From: Bacteroidales bacterium
GTDB lineage: Bacteria; Bacteroidota; Bacteroidia; Bacteroidales; GCA-2748055
DNA: 64,000 bases
Assembly: GCA_023138875.1 (NCBI GenBank)
Contig: JAGLOO010000008.1
Span: 1-64,000, forward strand
Reading direction: 5' to 3'
The position numbers were made by a program, and so were the translations under genes. The notes under the pieces are model-generated. The model worked only from the letters and a program-made list of their open reading frames with translations. It had not been told where the DNA came from and made no database searches. How positions within the stretch are numbered: position 1 is the first letter of the stretch; every line of letters begins with the position of its first letter. Positions 1 through 7,776 of this stretch are shown here, one piece after another.

Positions 1-61
1 AGTAATTAGCCCCAAAATTTAGACAACAGGTATAATTAGAAAAATTAATAAACTTGTTGTT

Positions 62-337
62 ATGAAAAAAAGAAAAAATCACACACCTGGCTTCAAAACA
101 AAAGTCGTTATCGAAGCCATTCAGGAAAGAGAAACAATTCAAGAAATCGGTAGGAAGTATGACCTTCATCCGAACCAGATTTCAACATGGAAGACCAGGT
201 TCTTATCAGGAGCCAGTAGCGTTTTTGAGAATGGTTCTGGAAAGGATGATACGGAAAAGGAAAGAGCTGAACTGTTCAAGAAAGTAGGCCAGTTACAGAT
301 GGAGGTTGATTTCTTAAAAAAAGTGTTGGGGAAATAG
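62..337 (+). CDS. IS3-family transposase OrfA (helix-turn-helix)
   Basis: This 91-residue protein is the DNA-binding subunit of an IS3-type transposase. Residues about 8-50 form the HTH_Tnp_1 domain (FKTKVVIEAIQERETIQEIG, then a recognition helix ending NQISTWK), and residues about 60-91 look like a leucine-zipper coiled coil (ERAELFKKVGQLQMEVDFLK). It ends in a different frame from OrfB and overlaps a run of seven A plus G where a -1 frameshift would give the fused OrfAB transposase. Length is normal for the family. Both frames are intact, so the element could still be active. Confidence 0.9.
   Translation: MKKRKNHTPGFKTKVVIEAIQERETIQEIGRKYDLHPNQISTWKTRFLSGASSVFENGSGKDDTEKERAELFKKVGQLQMEVDFLKKVLGK
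316..323 (+). other. Probable -1 programmed frameshift site of the IS
   Basis: A run of seven A followed by G lies near the 3' end of orfA. Slipping one base back here puts the ribosome in the frame of orfB with no stop before position 361, giving the usual IS3-type OrfAB fusion. The motif is seen directly; that it works is inferred from the family. Confidence 0.6.
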
Positions 338-360
338 CAAAAGAGGATAGGCTTCAAAAA

Positions 361-1173
361 GTGAATAAGAAAGACAAACTGAGCATCAAGCAACAGTGCG
401 AGCTTTTGGAAGTCTGCCGTAGCAGTTTCTACTATGTTCCCCAGGAAGACAGTTCATACAATCAAGAACTGATGAAACTAATTGATAAGCAATATTTGGA
501 AACACCGTTTTTTGGAGTGCCAAAAATGACAAAACACCTTCAATTGTTGGGTCACAAGATCAATCCCAAGCGGATCCGCCGGTTGTACCGGTTGATGGAT
601 CTGCATGCTATTGGTCCCCGACCCAACACCAGCAAGCCCCATAAGGGCAAGGGGCACACCGTATTTCCATATTTGCTTCGGAATTTAGAGATAACACACC
701 CTAACCAGGTTTGGTCCCTGGACATAACCTATGTCCCAGTAGGGAATGGCTATATGTACCTGGTGGCCATTATTGACCTTTACAGCCGTTATATTGTTGG
801 TTGGTCACTATCTAATACCATGACAGCCGAGTGGTGCAAAGCATGTGTAAAGGCCGCCATTGCAGCCCATGGGGAGCCTGAGATTATCAACACTGATCAA
901 GGGAGTCAATTTACCAGTCCGATCTTTACTACGTTGTTCGATGAGATAAAAACGAAGCTGAGCATGGATGGAAAAGGAAGATGGATTGACAATGTTTTTA
1001 TCGAGCGCTTCTGGCGGAGTCTCAAGTACGAAAAGATCTATTTGGAGCCATCAGAGGATGGGAACGAGCTATACGGGAAAATCAAATGGTATATGGAGTT
1101 TTACAATAACCGCAGGCCACATCAATCCCTGGAGTATAATATACCGGAACAGGTGTATGGCAGGGCCGTATAA
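361..1173 (+). CDS. IS3-family transposase OrfB (DDE integrase core)
   Basis: This 270-residue protein carries the rve integrase core. The catalytic triad is visible: Asp121 in WSLDITYV, Asp179 in NTDQGSQF and Glu215 in FIERFWRS, with exactly 35 residues between the second Asp and the Glu, as expected for a D,D(35)E transposase. The N-terminal HTH_21-like part has the motif FFGVPKMTKHL. It starts with GTG in a frame that orfA reaches by -1 frameshifting, so the functional product is probably the OrfAB fusion. A perfect 34-bp palindrome begins directly after its stop codon. Confidence 0.92.
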   Translation: MNKKDKLSIKQQCELLEVCRSSFYYVPQEDSSYNQELMKLIDKQYLETPFFGVPKMTKHLQLLGHKINPKRIRRLYRLMDLHAIGPRPNTSKPHKGKGHTVFPYLLRNLEITHPNQVWSLDITYVPVGNGYMYLVAIIDLYSRYIVGWSLSNTMTAEWCKACVKAAIAAHGEPEIINTDQGSQFTSPIFTTLFDEIKTKLSMDGKGRWIDNVFIERFWRSLKYEKIYLEPSEDGNELYGKIKWYMEFYNNRRPHQSLEYNIPEQVYGRAV

Positions 1174-1207
1174 TTTTCCTTTCCCGGCCATGGCCGGGAA
1201 AGGAAAA
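1174..1207 (+). terminator. Perfect 34-bp palindrome after the IS transposase
   Basis: Two 17-base arms, 1174-1190 and 1191-1207, are perfectly complementary with no loop (TTTTCCTTTCCCGGCCA and its complement). The palindrome starts on the base after the orfB stop and lies inside the right end of the element. A GC-rich stem with flanking A/T runs would work as a bidirectional terminator that insulates the IS; it could also form a cruciform. Confidence 0.65.
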
Positions 1208-1245
1208 ACAAACTTATATTTGAATTTCGTTGTCTAAAGGTGGGG

Positions 1246-1905
1246 AGTAGTTCTGTTCTCCATCTGAACCTTTAACATAATCATAAATTAAATTGTGATA
1301 ATACTGATACAATTCTTTCATTTTTGATGGCTCAAAGGCATCATTAATTACTGATTGTAAATAAGTTTCATAAATGTCTTTGTATTCCGGCTGATCTATT
1401 AAATACCTGATTAATGGCCATTAATTGTAACTTTGGTCATAGATAGTGAAAGTGGCTCTCTTTCCATGGCGGTTAAGGCTTCGTTATTATCCCAGGGAAT
1501 CCAAACTATTTTATTGGTATAAGGATCGTTATACAAATAGTAATTATGGCCTATTATACCATACGAATCCCAATTTTGGATTACGGTATTAGTCGCGAGC
1601 CATTTCATGAAATGATCCACATCAAATACGGATTCTAAATTAGATTTCCATTGTTCAACATAACTGTTTCTGATGCTTGAATGTAGAATATTGTAGAAGG
1701 CTAAAACATCGCTATAATCGGCAATATCTTCATTTGTTTTCAAATCAAAATCAGTTGTATTAAATGTACCATAAGTAAATGTTCCCGCTTTGCCTTCAGG
1801 TTTATAACAATTGCCTGTACTGCTTCCGAATTGATCATCGAGCATTGTGTCGCTACGTAACTTTGTTTCTGTAAAATCAATATGATTTGATAAGCAATAC
1901 CAGTA
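1246..1905 (-). pseudogene. Decayed CotH-like gene interrupted by the IS
   Basis: On the minus strand, coding sequence resembling the CotH kinase-like family (PF08757) runs from about 1905 to the IS edge. Visible family-like segments are HIDFTETKLRSDTMLDDQFG, NCYKPEGKAGTF, WLATNTVIQNWDSYG and HNYYLYNDPYTNKIVWIPWD. Near 1411-1425 the frame ends at a stop, and the expected continuation (PLIRYLIDQPEYKDIYETYL) is found in the adjacent frame, so there is a one-base frameshift. The rest of the C terminus is cut off by the IS at 1246, and no start region is recognisable above about 1905. Related intact proteins are extracellular and kinase-like, but this copy cannot be functional. Confidence 0.75.
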
Positions 1906-1974
1906 TGAAGATATGAAGAAGAAAAATCAAAGAAGATTAAACAAGCTAAATCCAAATTCGACAGGTGGCATAGT

Positions 1975-2021
1975 AAAAGACAGAAAAATGAGTGCCCAGA
2001 GGGCGTGTTTTTCTGTCTTTT
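1975..2021. repeat. Long stem-loop with 14-bp perfect arms
   Basis: AAAAGACAGAAAAA (1975-1988) pairs perfectly with TTTTTCTGTCTTTT (2008-2021). The inner part contains AGTGCCC and GGGCGTG, which pair through GCCC/GGGC. A similar hairpin with the same inner motif occurs at 5080-5111 on the other side of the recombinase. Confidence 0.7.
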
Positions 2022-2429
2022 AGGAGTGGGTTGGCTTAAAGCGGGTAGGGGCTTTACTCTTTGACTGCTCCGGGAGCCGGGCAGGCAATGTGTAAAGCAG
2101 CGTTGGCCAAAAAAGCGATGGGATGGGAAAAGGAAAACAAGCGATCGCAGAGGTATTCAGAATTTCGTTAAGAATCGGGATAGGTTATGGACAGAAATTC
2201 ACAATTTTTTACCGATATGTACAACCAGATTTGTGAACAAACCGAATTAATGGGTTTTTTTTATCCTGCCGGTTACGGGATGACGGGTTGCCCGGTGTTT
2301 CACCGATCTGCCCGGATCGACCGGCCGGCTGATCGGCAGGTAAAATCTAATCGTGGAGAGAATTCAGCGAACGGTTCCGCAACCCGGACCACCCGACATG
2401 GGCGGAACCCCCATAGTTCAGGAATTTTT

Positions 2430-2469
2430 ACCTTCTTCTCCTTCGAAGAAGGTTCGAACTTCGTTCAAA
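2430..2469 (+). repeat. Fragment of the 190-bp dispersed repeat
   Basis: Forty bases match the end of the 190-bp repeat found at 4849-5038 and 38927-39116, with one mismatch to the 38927 copy (CTTCG for CTCG). The segment includes the small inverted repeat around GAAGAAGGTTCGAACTTC. Only this terminal part is present, in the same orientation as the 38927 copy. Confidence 0.75.
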
Positions 2470-2578
2470 ACATCATTAGTTTACCGATAGCTAAAATACG
2501 ATAATGAAAATAGCAATTAATTGTGATATTTATCCTGGAATAAAAGCTCCATCTGCTGCACTAACTTTAACAAAACAT

Positions 2579-2607
2579 TAGGTTGAACCTATGTCGGATA
2601 TCCGACA
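2579..2607. repeat. Two adjacent perfect palindromes
   Basis: TAGGTTGAACCTA (2579-2591, odd centre) is followed immediately by TGTCGGATATCCGACA (2592-2607, 16-bp perfect palindrome). They sit at the end of the degraded recombinase-tail repeat. Such back-to-back dyads are typical of binding or crossover sites, but I cannot assign a protein. Confidence 0.6.
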
Positions 2608-2719
2608 AAACAGGACATCTTCCATTCGTTGGTCGGTGTTCTTTATTTTTATCCGCCCCGCAGCTACCCACATCCCCACGCACAGCCTTAGCGCTCAACA
2701 AACTATCGAACGGATGCAC
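2600..2719 (-). repeat. Inverted, diverged copy of the recombinase 3' end
   Basis: The reverse complement of these 120 bases aligns without gaps to 4725-4844, the last part of the serine recombinase frame, at roughly 83% identity by eye. The match also holds in translation: FVHPFDSLLSAKAVRGDVGS here against FVRPFDSLLCVKAVRGDVGG there. The conserved frame suggests this is the tail of a second, otherwise lost recombinase that pointed the other way. Confidence 0.75.
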
Positions 2720-2881
2720 GAACGCCATGCCCACTTTATTCTGACTATGGCGATTCCGGCCACATTTTTCAGTGGCCGTCGAGGCAAAAAACAGTTGAGG
2801 GTTGTGAGTGCCGGACAGGCGTGCAACCGGAAGCGTTTTTTGACTTGGTTCCAATTTTTCCTTTTGGAGACATGCGGACAA

Positions 2882-2946
2882 GCAAGCTTAATAGCCGGTA
2901 CGCACCTATGAAGATAAATGTACTGTGTACCGGCTATTGTGCTTGC
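2882..2946. repeat. Inverted repeat with 20-bp arms
   Basis: Arms 2882-2901 and 2927-2946 are complementary at 18 of 20 positions, including the perfect 12-mer AATAGCCGGTAC/GTACCGGCTATT, around a 25-base loop. No T-run follows, so it is not an obvious terminator. Confidence 0.7.
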
Positions 2947-3311
2947 CGGAAAGGGATTGTGCAAGGGGTGAGTGAAAGGTTAGTCTCAAAAGGAGGTGCC
3001 TTTTACTCACTTCTTGCACAGGAAGGGCAGAGCTTGGTTTTCCGGCGTCTGTTTTTGTTTGGGTGGTGGGATTTGCTATCTACATTTGTTGTCAATATAT
3101 ATTGTTTTGTCATCATTTTACAACAGGATGTCAAGGAGCAAATGAAGTGGGGGTACAAAAACCATGACGGAAAAACAAGCATGTGCGATACGCCGGGTTG
3201 GCCTTTGGTTCTTTTTTACGGAAAGCAGGCTTTCCCGCATGCCCCGCTTCAAAAGCCACTTGCAGCATGAGGTGAATGCAAAGTGTTTAACAATCCAAAA
3301 AGTAGAGAAAT

Positions 3312-4889
3312 ATGACAACAAGTAAGTTCTTTTTGTATGCCCGTAAGTCATCGGAAGATGAAGACAGACAGGTATTGTCCATTGAAGCGCAGCTATCGGA
3401 ACTGGAATAATTCGCCAAACGGGAAAAGATACGGATTGCGGAACGGTTCATTGAAAGCAAGAATGCGAAATCGCCGGGGCGGGTACAATTTAACAAAATG
3501 GTGGAAAAGATTTATGCATCAAAAGAACCAGTTGGTATTCTGGCGTGGCATCCCGACCGTTTGGCGCGAAATTCAGTTGATGGTGGTCAGGTGATTTACC
3601 TTATCGATATGCACAAGATCGCTACGCTTCGTTTTCCTACTTTTTGGTTTGAGCCAACACCGCAGGGATTGTTTATGTTGCAAGTGGCTTTTGGTCAGAG
3701 TAAGTATTACTCAGACAATCTCTCAGAGAATGTTAAGCGGGGCATGCGTCAAAAACTAAAGCGGGGTGAATGGTTAAATATTGCTCCGGTGGGATACGTT
3801 AATAATCCGAAGACACGGAATATAGAACCAGATCCGGTGAAAGCGAAGATCATCCATACTATTTATCAGGAATTTGCAGCCGGGAAACACTCTTTGGAAA
3901 GCGCTCGATACCGCCTTAGTTTTTTCGGTCTTGTGAGCCGTTCAGGAAAGGTGTTGAGCAAATCAGCGGTTCAACGGATCTTATCCAATCCTGTTTATAC
4001 CGGTCGTATCATTTGTAAAGGAGAAACATACCAGGGGAGTTTTGAACCGCTGATCGGCAATGAACTTTTTGAAACGGTGCAGGAGCAACTGAGACTACGC
4101 TCGAAACCAAGAAAGAGCAGGCACAAACATGATTTTCCCTTTACGGGGTTGTTTACGTGCGGAGAATGTGGCGGAGCGATCACGGCCCAATATGGAAAAG
4201 GGAACGGGGGAACGTATATATATTATCGTTGCTCAAAGAAGTTCGGTAAATGCTCACAACCATACTTGCGGGACGATTTAATGCTGAAACAGATTCGCGG
4301 GTTGCTTCAAAAAGTTTCATTGCCGGACGGCTGGGTTACAGCCGCTTTTGCCCAACTGGAGCGGTGGGAAGAGGAAGAGCAAGGGAAGCTTCAGTCCTTT
4401 GCCCAAAAGCAGGCACACACTCTTACAGAAACGCAAAGCAAACTGGATAAGCTGGTGAATGGTTTTCTGGAAGGGATCATTGAAAAGGAAACGTACTTAA
4501 AGAAGAAGGACGAATTAATCAAGCTAAAGATCGAACTGGAACAGCAGCAAACTCTTTTTGGGCAAAAGGCGAAGCATTGGGTCGAACCCATGCGGGAATG
4601 GCTGGAAACGGCTCACAAGGCCGGAAAGCTTGCTTTTTCTGACGATTATCCTGATATGAAGCAGATTCTGGAGAAAATTGGAACGAACCGCCGGGTCAAA
4701 GATAAACGGATTAAAGTTGAGTTTGTGCGTCCGTTCGATAGTTTGCTGTGCGTGAAGGCTGTGCGGGGGGATGTTGGAGGCTGCGGGGAGGGTAAAACGA
4801 AAGGACACCGCCCAACAAGTGGAAGATGTCCTGCTATGTCGCATGTTCTGAACGAAGTTCGAACCTTCTTCGAGGGAGAAGAAGGTTGA
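3312..4889 (+). pseudogene. Large serine recombinase, interrupted by one in-frame stop
   Basis: The frame starts at ATG 3312 and shows the resolvase N terminus, including FFLYARKSSEDEDRQVLSIE, where Ser13 in Y-A-R-K-S is the expected nucleophile. Codon 33 is TAA (3408-3410); the same frame then continues without a break as FAKREKIRIAERFIESKNAK to 4889. Downstream come the WHPDRLARN motif, the recombinase domain (RGMRQKLKRGEW...) and a zinc ribbon (LFTCGECGGAITAQYG with a later CSKKFGKCSQPY), then a coiled coil. An internal start near 3498 would lack the nucleophile, so no active protein is likely unless the stop is read through. The last ~40 residues run into repeat sequence. Such enzymes move phages, conjugative transposons and other islands. 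Confidence 0.85.
4725..4844 (+). repeat. Recombinase-tail repeat, copy within the recombinase frame
   Basis: This is the counterpart of the inverted copy at 2600-2719 (about 83% identical by eye, equal length, no gaps). It encodes the C-terminal residues from FVRPFDSLL onward, and the downstream 190-bp repeat begins five bases after it ends. Confidence 0.75.
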
Positions 4890-5038
4890 TCCGGCTGATC
4901 TTGGGGCGGTTTTGGCCTGATCCGCAATGAGTAGTCCGGTGAGGCGGGACGAAAATCCCTTTCTGTTTCAGGACAATGGTGTCAAACCTTGAAATGCTAT
5001 CCATATATTGATGCTTCGATGTCATCGCTTGATTTCCT
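4849..5038 (-). repeat. 190-bp dispersed repeat, copy 1
   Basis: The reverse complement of 4849-5038 matches 38927-39116 over its full 190 bases with only three substitutions that I can find and no gaps. Copy 1 begins inside the last codons of the broken recombinase (its final ~13 codons are repeat sequence). Internal features are the 11-bp dyad CGATGACATCG near one end and CCTTCTT...AAGAAGG with GTTCGAAC near the other. No protein is evident; the open frame across both copies looks like a by-product of the sequence conservation. Confidence 0.92.
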
Positions 5039-5430
5039 GCGCGTGGGCAAAAGTTTCGAAGCTGGAGTTTGCTCTTTTTAAAAAGTAGAGTGCCCAACGG
5101 GCGTGCTTTTTGAAATGGGCAAACCAGGTGAGAAACTTTCTTTTACAAGATATTCCTAACAAGGACTGAGAAACAACCCTTGCCAGACACACCCTAAGTA
5201 TACAATCTGGTATATTTCTGCTACTAATCAGCTCAAGTAAGGTTTATACTGAAGGTAGCCAATTTATTCCGGCCCGAGGTGGTCAATTTCTTTTGGCGCA
5301 ATGGCAAATAATTCCGCTTTTCAATAATGCCATGGACAGGGTTGGACAGAAAGACTTCAGCTTTATTCAGCCAAAATGGATAAAGTTGTCTACTTCTATA
5401 AAACTCTCTACTTTTGCAAACAAAACGACT
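5039..5430. other. Intergenic stretch after the repeat
   Basis: A hairpin at 5080-5111 (AAAAAG...CTTTTT arms with GCCC/GGGC inside, the same core as at 1975-2021) is the only clear element. The open reading from 5293 is continuous with the hemerythrin-like gene, but its first 46 residues do not resemble the family, so I treat 5112-5430 as leader/promoter DNA. A TATATTTC at about 5211 resembles a Bacteroidota -7 box but I see no matching -33 element. Confidence 0.5.
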
Positions 5431-6144
5431 ATGCTTACACTCGGAAAAGGGCACTTCAGGCCGAACACGAAATTGCTTGATCTGTTGAACAGGAACTTCA
5501 CCCTGCTCCTGTTCCTGGAACACTTCGGGATTGACTTCCACCTGGGAAATCTGACCGTGAGACAGATTTGCCAAGAACAAGGGATCAACCAGGCTGCTTT
5601 CATTGCCATCGGCAACCTATACAACGGGATCCTTCCAGAAGCAGAAGATCCAAGCATCATCAGCGGGGTCGAAACCATCATCCGCTTCCTCAGGTCCAGT
5701 CACCTTTTTTACAGAAATGACAAGTATCCCGAGATCATGGAATACCTGGCCACACTTTATGAACACCACAATTCAAAGGATGTCATTCTGCTGGAGCAAT
5801 TCTTCAAAGACTATTTCCAAGAAGTGCTGGAGCATCTGGATTATGAAGAGAAGGTGGCTTTCCCGTATTTCCATTCCCTCATTGAAACAGACGAAGCATT
5901 AAGCAAAGAACATTACTCAGCCAGCGACTACAGGGAACACCATACGGATATCGAGACTAAGCTCGAAGATTTGAAAAACCTGATGTTGAAACACATTAAG
6001 ATTGAGGGGGATCTGACCATCAAGCGAAAATTCCTTAACAGCTTATTCGGCCTCGAATTCGATCTCAAGATCCATTCCATGATCGAGGAACTGATCCTGC
6101 TTCCGCTCGTTGAAAAACTGGAAAAGCAAAAGCTGAATGAATAA
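5431..6144 (+). CDS. Hemerythrin-like (HHE/RIC-type) di-iron protein, copy 1
   Basis: This 237-residue protein resembles the ScdA/YtfE/RIC group, which repairs Fe-S clusters or handles nitric oxide and oxygen. The first ~65 residues form a DUF542/ScdA_N-like part (LEHFGIDFHLGNLTVRQICQ). The following helical bundle has spaced potential iron ligands: SSHLFY, EVLEHLDYEEKVAFPY, EHHTDIETK and IHSMIEELILLPL. I chose ATG 5431 rather than the upstream in-frame ATG 5293 because the paralogue at 8670 starts at the equivalent point. The next gene, a LuxR-type regulator, overlaps its stop by 8 bases. The usual ScdA_N cysteines are absent, so the substrate is uncertain. Confidence 0.78.
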   Translation: MLTLGKGHFRPNTKLLDLLNRNFTLLLFLEHFGIDFHLGNLTVRQICQEQGINQAAFIAIGNLYNGILPEAEDPSIISGVETIIRFLRSSHLFYRNDKYPEIMEYLATLYEHHNSKDVILLEQFFKDYFQEVLEHLDYEEKVAFPYFHSLIETDEALSKEHYSASDYREHHTDIETKLEDLKNLMLKHIKIEGDLTIKRKFLNSLFGLEFDLKIHSMIEELILLPLVEKLEKQKLNE

Positions 6145-6724
6145 CTGCGAGATCCATATTGCCCTGCTGGAACCCTCTGACATCATTTGTGAAGGTCTGT
6201 CGGCTTCCCTGTTGAGCTCACAGGACCATTATGTGATCCACCGCATGTATAATCTAAATGAACTGGAAACCCGTAGTGTTCACACTTATTTCCACGTGAT
6301 CATTGTGAATCCCATCATGGCAATAAACCGGGGGGGCTATTGCAAAAAACTCCGAAATCGGCTGGCAAACAGCTCCTGGATCGGGCTTATCTATTCGCTG
6401 TTTACTCCGGCTACCCTAACCGGTTTTGATGAAATCATTTCCGTAACCGAATCCAGGGAAATCATATCCCAGAAAGTGAAAGCCCTGGTGGGTCAGTGCC
6501 CCTGTGACGAAGAAGAATCCGAAGAGCTAACAGAAAGGGAAAAGGAAGTGCTGACCCTTCTTACTCAGGGCTGCTCCAATAAGGACATCGCTGCAAAACT
6601 GTTTATCAGTGTGCATACCGTTATCAGCCACCGCAAAAATCTGGTGGAAAAAACAGGGATCAAAAGCCTGTCCGGGCTTACCATATACGCCATCACAAAG
6701 AAGATTATTTCACTCAGTACCTGA
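6137..6724 (+). CDS. LuxR-family transcriptional regulator, copy 1
   Basis: This 195-residue protein ends in a typical LuxR/GerE helix-turn-helix (LTEREKEVLTLLTQGCSNKD, then IAAKLFISVHTVISHRKNLV). The N-terminal ~125 residues have a receiver-like fold pattern (IHIALLEPSDIICEGL, FHVIIVNP) but no clear phospho-acceptor Asp, so it may sense by another route. Its start overlaps the hemerythrin-like gene, which implies translational coupling and a shared role. A paralogue with the same arrangement lies at 9406-10008. Confidence 0.8.
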   Translation: MNNCEIHIALLEPSDIICEGLSASLLSSQDHYVIHRMYNLNELETRSVHTYFHVIIVNPIMAINRGGYCKKLRNRLANSSWIGLIYSLFTPATLTGFDEIISVTESREIISQKVKALVGQCPCDEEESEELTEREKEVLTLLTQGCSNKDIAAKLFISVHTVISHRKNLVEKTGIKSLSGLTIYAITKKIISLST

Positions 6725-6833
6725 ATCAGGGGACCAACATCCTTAATTTACATGGTCCGGGCATGGAAAAATACCCATTTTAGGGGATTATTTATCCGGC
6801 CTGAAAGTACTTCTTTTGCATAAGAGAACTAAG

Positions 6834-7559
6834 ATGTATATTATGCAGGACTGGGAAAAGCAAAAAGAGAGTTTTGAAATCAGGGATGTGCGTAAATTGA
6901 AAGGGAATTTCCTTCCTTCCATCCTGAAAAAGGCACAGTCGATGGAGGTGGGCATGGGCCTGTGTATTGTACAGAGCTTCGAACCCATACCCCTGTATTC
7001 GGCCATGAGCGACCTGGGTTTTGAGCATTTGACAGACAAAGCATCCGATGCGGAATACCGGGTGTATTTTTACAGGTCTTCAGCCTCAGAGCCGGATCTG
7101 CCCGGAGATCCGGAACTGCCGTTCAAACCCACAGCCATAGTAAATTTCAATACCATAGATCCGGAACTTGCCGATACTGTGGTGAATTTCTGGAAGCATA
7201 TCTGGGGAAAGGAAAATCCGGCCATTGACATGAAAACCCGCCTCCTGCTCTCCCTGGTTAACGGCGTGGGTGCCGGCAGGATGCGCCAGGCGGTAAGAGA
7301 ATTTGTTAAAGCCTATTCCATAGGGGTAAGCATTGCTGTCTTTGATGAAATCTTCGCCATGCTGGCCTGGAACCAGGGAGTGGGCTACTTTGCCTCGGAG
7401 ATCGGACCATCCGCCCTGTTTGCAGCCTATAAGCTAGTGAAGATACAGGAGGAAAAGGAAGTTCCAAGGGAAGAAATCGTGAAAAAACTTCTGGATAGAT
7501 TCGGAGATGAAAATCCCGATGTGAGCACCTTTTACAAAAACAAAGGACAGAATGATTAA
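6834..7559 (+). CDS. DUF2249-like protein with AhpD-like C-terminal half
   Basis: The N-terminal ~80 residues look like DUF2249 (FEIRDVRKLKGNFLPSILKK ... MGLCIVQSFEPIPLYSAM ... EYRVYFYR), a small domain often found beside hemerythrin and nitrite/nitric-oxide genes. The C-terminal ~120 residues are helical and resemble carboxymuconolactone-decarboxylase/AhpD-type bundles (KTRLLLSLVNGVGAGRMRQA, then AVFDEIFAMLAWNQG) but lack the CxxC of AhpD. ATG 6834 is preceded by a purine-rich stretch; ATG 6843 is an alternative. It overlaps the next gene by 8 bases. The exact role is unknown; context points to NO or redox stress. Confidence 0.6.
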   Translation: MYIMQDWEKQKESFEIRDVRKLKGNFLPSILKKAQSMEVGMGLCIVQSFEPIPLYSAMSDLGFEHLTDKASDAEYRVYFYRSSASEPDLPGDPELPFKPTAIVNFNTIDPELADTVVNFWKHIWGKENPAIDMKTRLLLSLVNGVGAGRMRQAVREFVKAYSIGVSIAVFDEIFAMLAWNQGVGYFASEIGPSALFAAYKLVKIQEEKEVPREEIVKKLLDRFGDENPDVSTFYKNKGQND

Positions 7560-7776
7560 AGCCGATGATAAGATTGCTGATGTACTTACCCGTTTCCCGG
7601 GGCTGAAGGAGGAACTCATAAAGCGAAACAGAAGGTTCAGTAACCTGTATAATCCTGTGGTGTTCAATGCCGTGGGAAAATATGCCCGCATCCGCAATGT
7701 GGCAAAAGTATCGGGCGAAAATCTTGAGGAGTTGCTGGAGTTCATGAATATGGAAATCTGTCAAGAGAAATCATGA
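7552..7776 (+). CDS. DUF1858-like small protein
   Basis: This 74-residue protein matches the DUF1858 pattern: KADDKIADVLTRFPGLKEEL followed by NPVVFNAVGKYARIRNVAKV and an acidic C-terminal helix. The family is small, helical and often linked to hybrid-cluster, hemerythrin or other redox proteins. It overlaps both neighbours (8 bases upstream, 4 downstream), so it belongs to one transcript running from 6834 to 8636. Confidence 0.68.
   Translation: MIKADDKIADVLTRFPGLKEELIKRNRRFSNLYNPVVFNAVGKYARIRNVAKVSGENLEELLEFMNMEICQEKS

Larger units (their letters stand above)
10..1245 (+). mobile_element. IS3-family insertion sequence
   Basis: Two consecutive transposase frames (62-337 and 361-1173) lie between imperfect terminal inverted repeats. 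The left end, 10-27, and the reverse complement of the right end, 1229-1245, both begin CCCCA and share the inner block TTTAGACAAC. The two-frame layout, the helix-turn-helix OrfA and the DDE OrfB are those of the IS3 family. The right end abuts coding sequence of a CotH-like gene read on the minus strand, so the element appears to have inserted into that gene. I could not identify a clean target-site duplication, and the exact outer ends may be off by a few bases. Confidence 0.88.
1906..3311. other. Gene-free patch of repeat fragments and hairpins
   Basis: I see no convincing gene in these 1.4 kb. Open frames exist at 2187-2504 and 2821-3270 (+) and 2567-2881 (-) but have odd composition and no recognisable domain; the last reads through a repeat shared with the recombinase tail. 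What the stretch does hold is structure: a stem with 14-bp perfect arms (1975-2021), a fragment of the 190-bp repeat (2430-2469), two adjacent palindromes (2579-2607), a degraded inverted copy of the recombinase 3' end (2600-2719) and a long hairpin (2882-2946). It looks like the residue of several mobile elements. Confidence 0.6.

Noticed and set aside
2187-2504. Open frame of 105 codons on the plus strand
   Set aside because: It has no recognisable domain, an unusual residue mix and ends within a fragment of the 190-bp repeat.
2821-3270. Open frame of 149 codons upstream of the recombinase
   Set aside because: It crosses the long inverted repeat at 2882-2946 and shows no domain or plausible start; likely chance.
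4834-5097. Matching small open frames across both copies of the 190-bp repeat
   Set aside because: The two frames agree only because the DNA is nearly identical; they lack a start context, conserved ends or a domain.
5293-5430. N-terminal extension of the first hemerythrin-like protein
   Set aside because: The paralogue at 8670 has no such extension and the residues do not look like the family, so I start at 5431.
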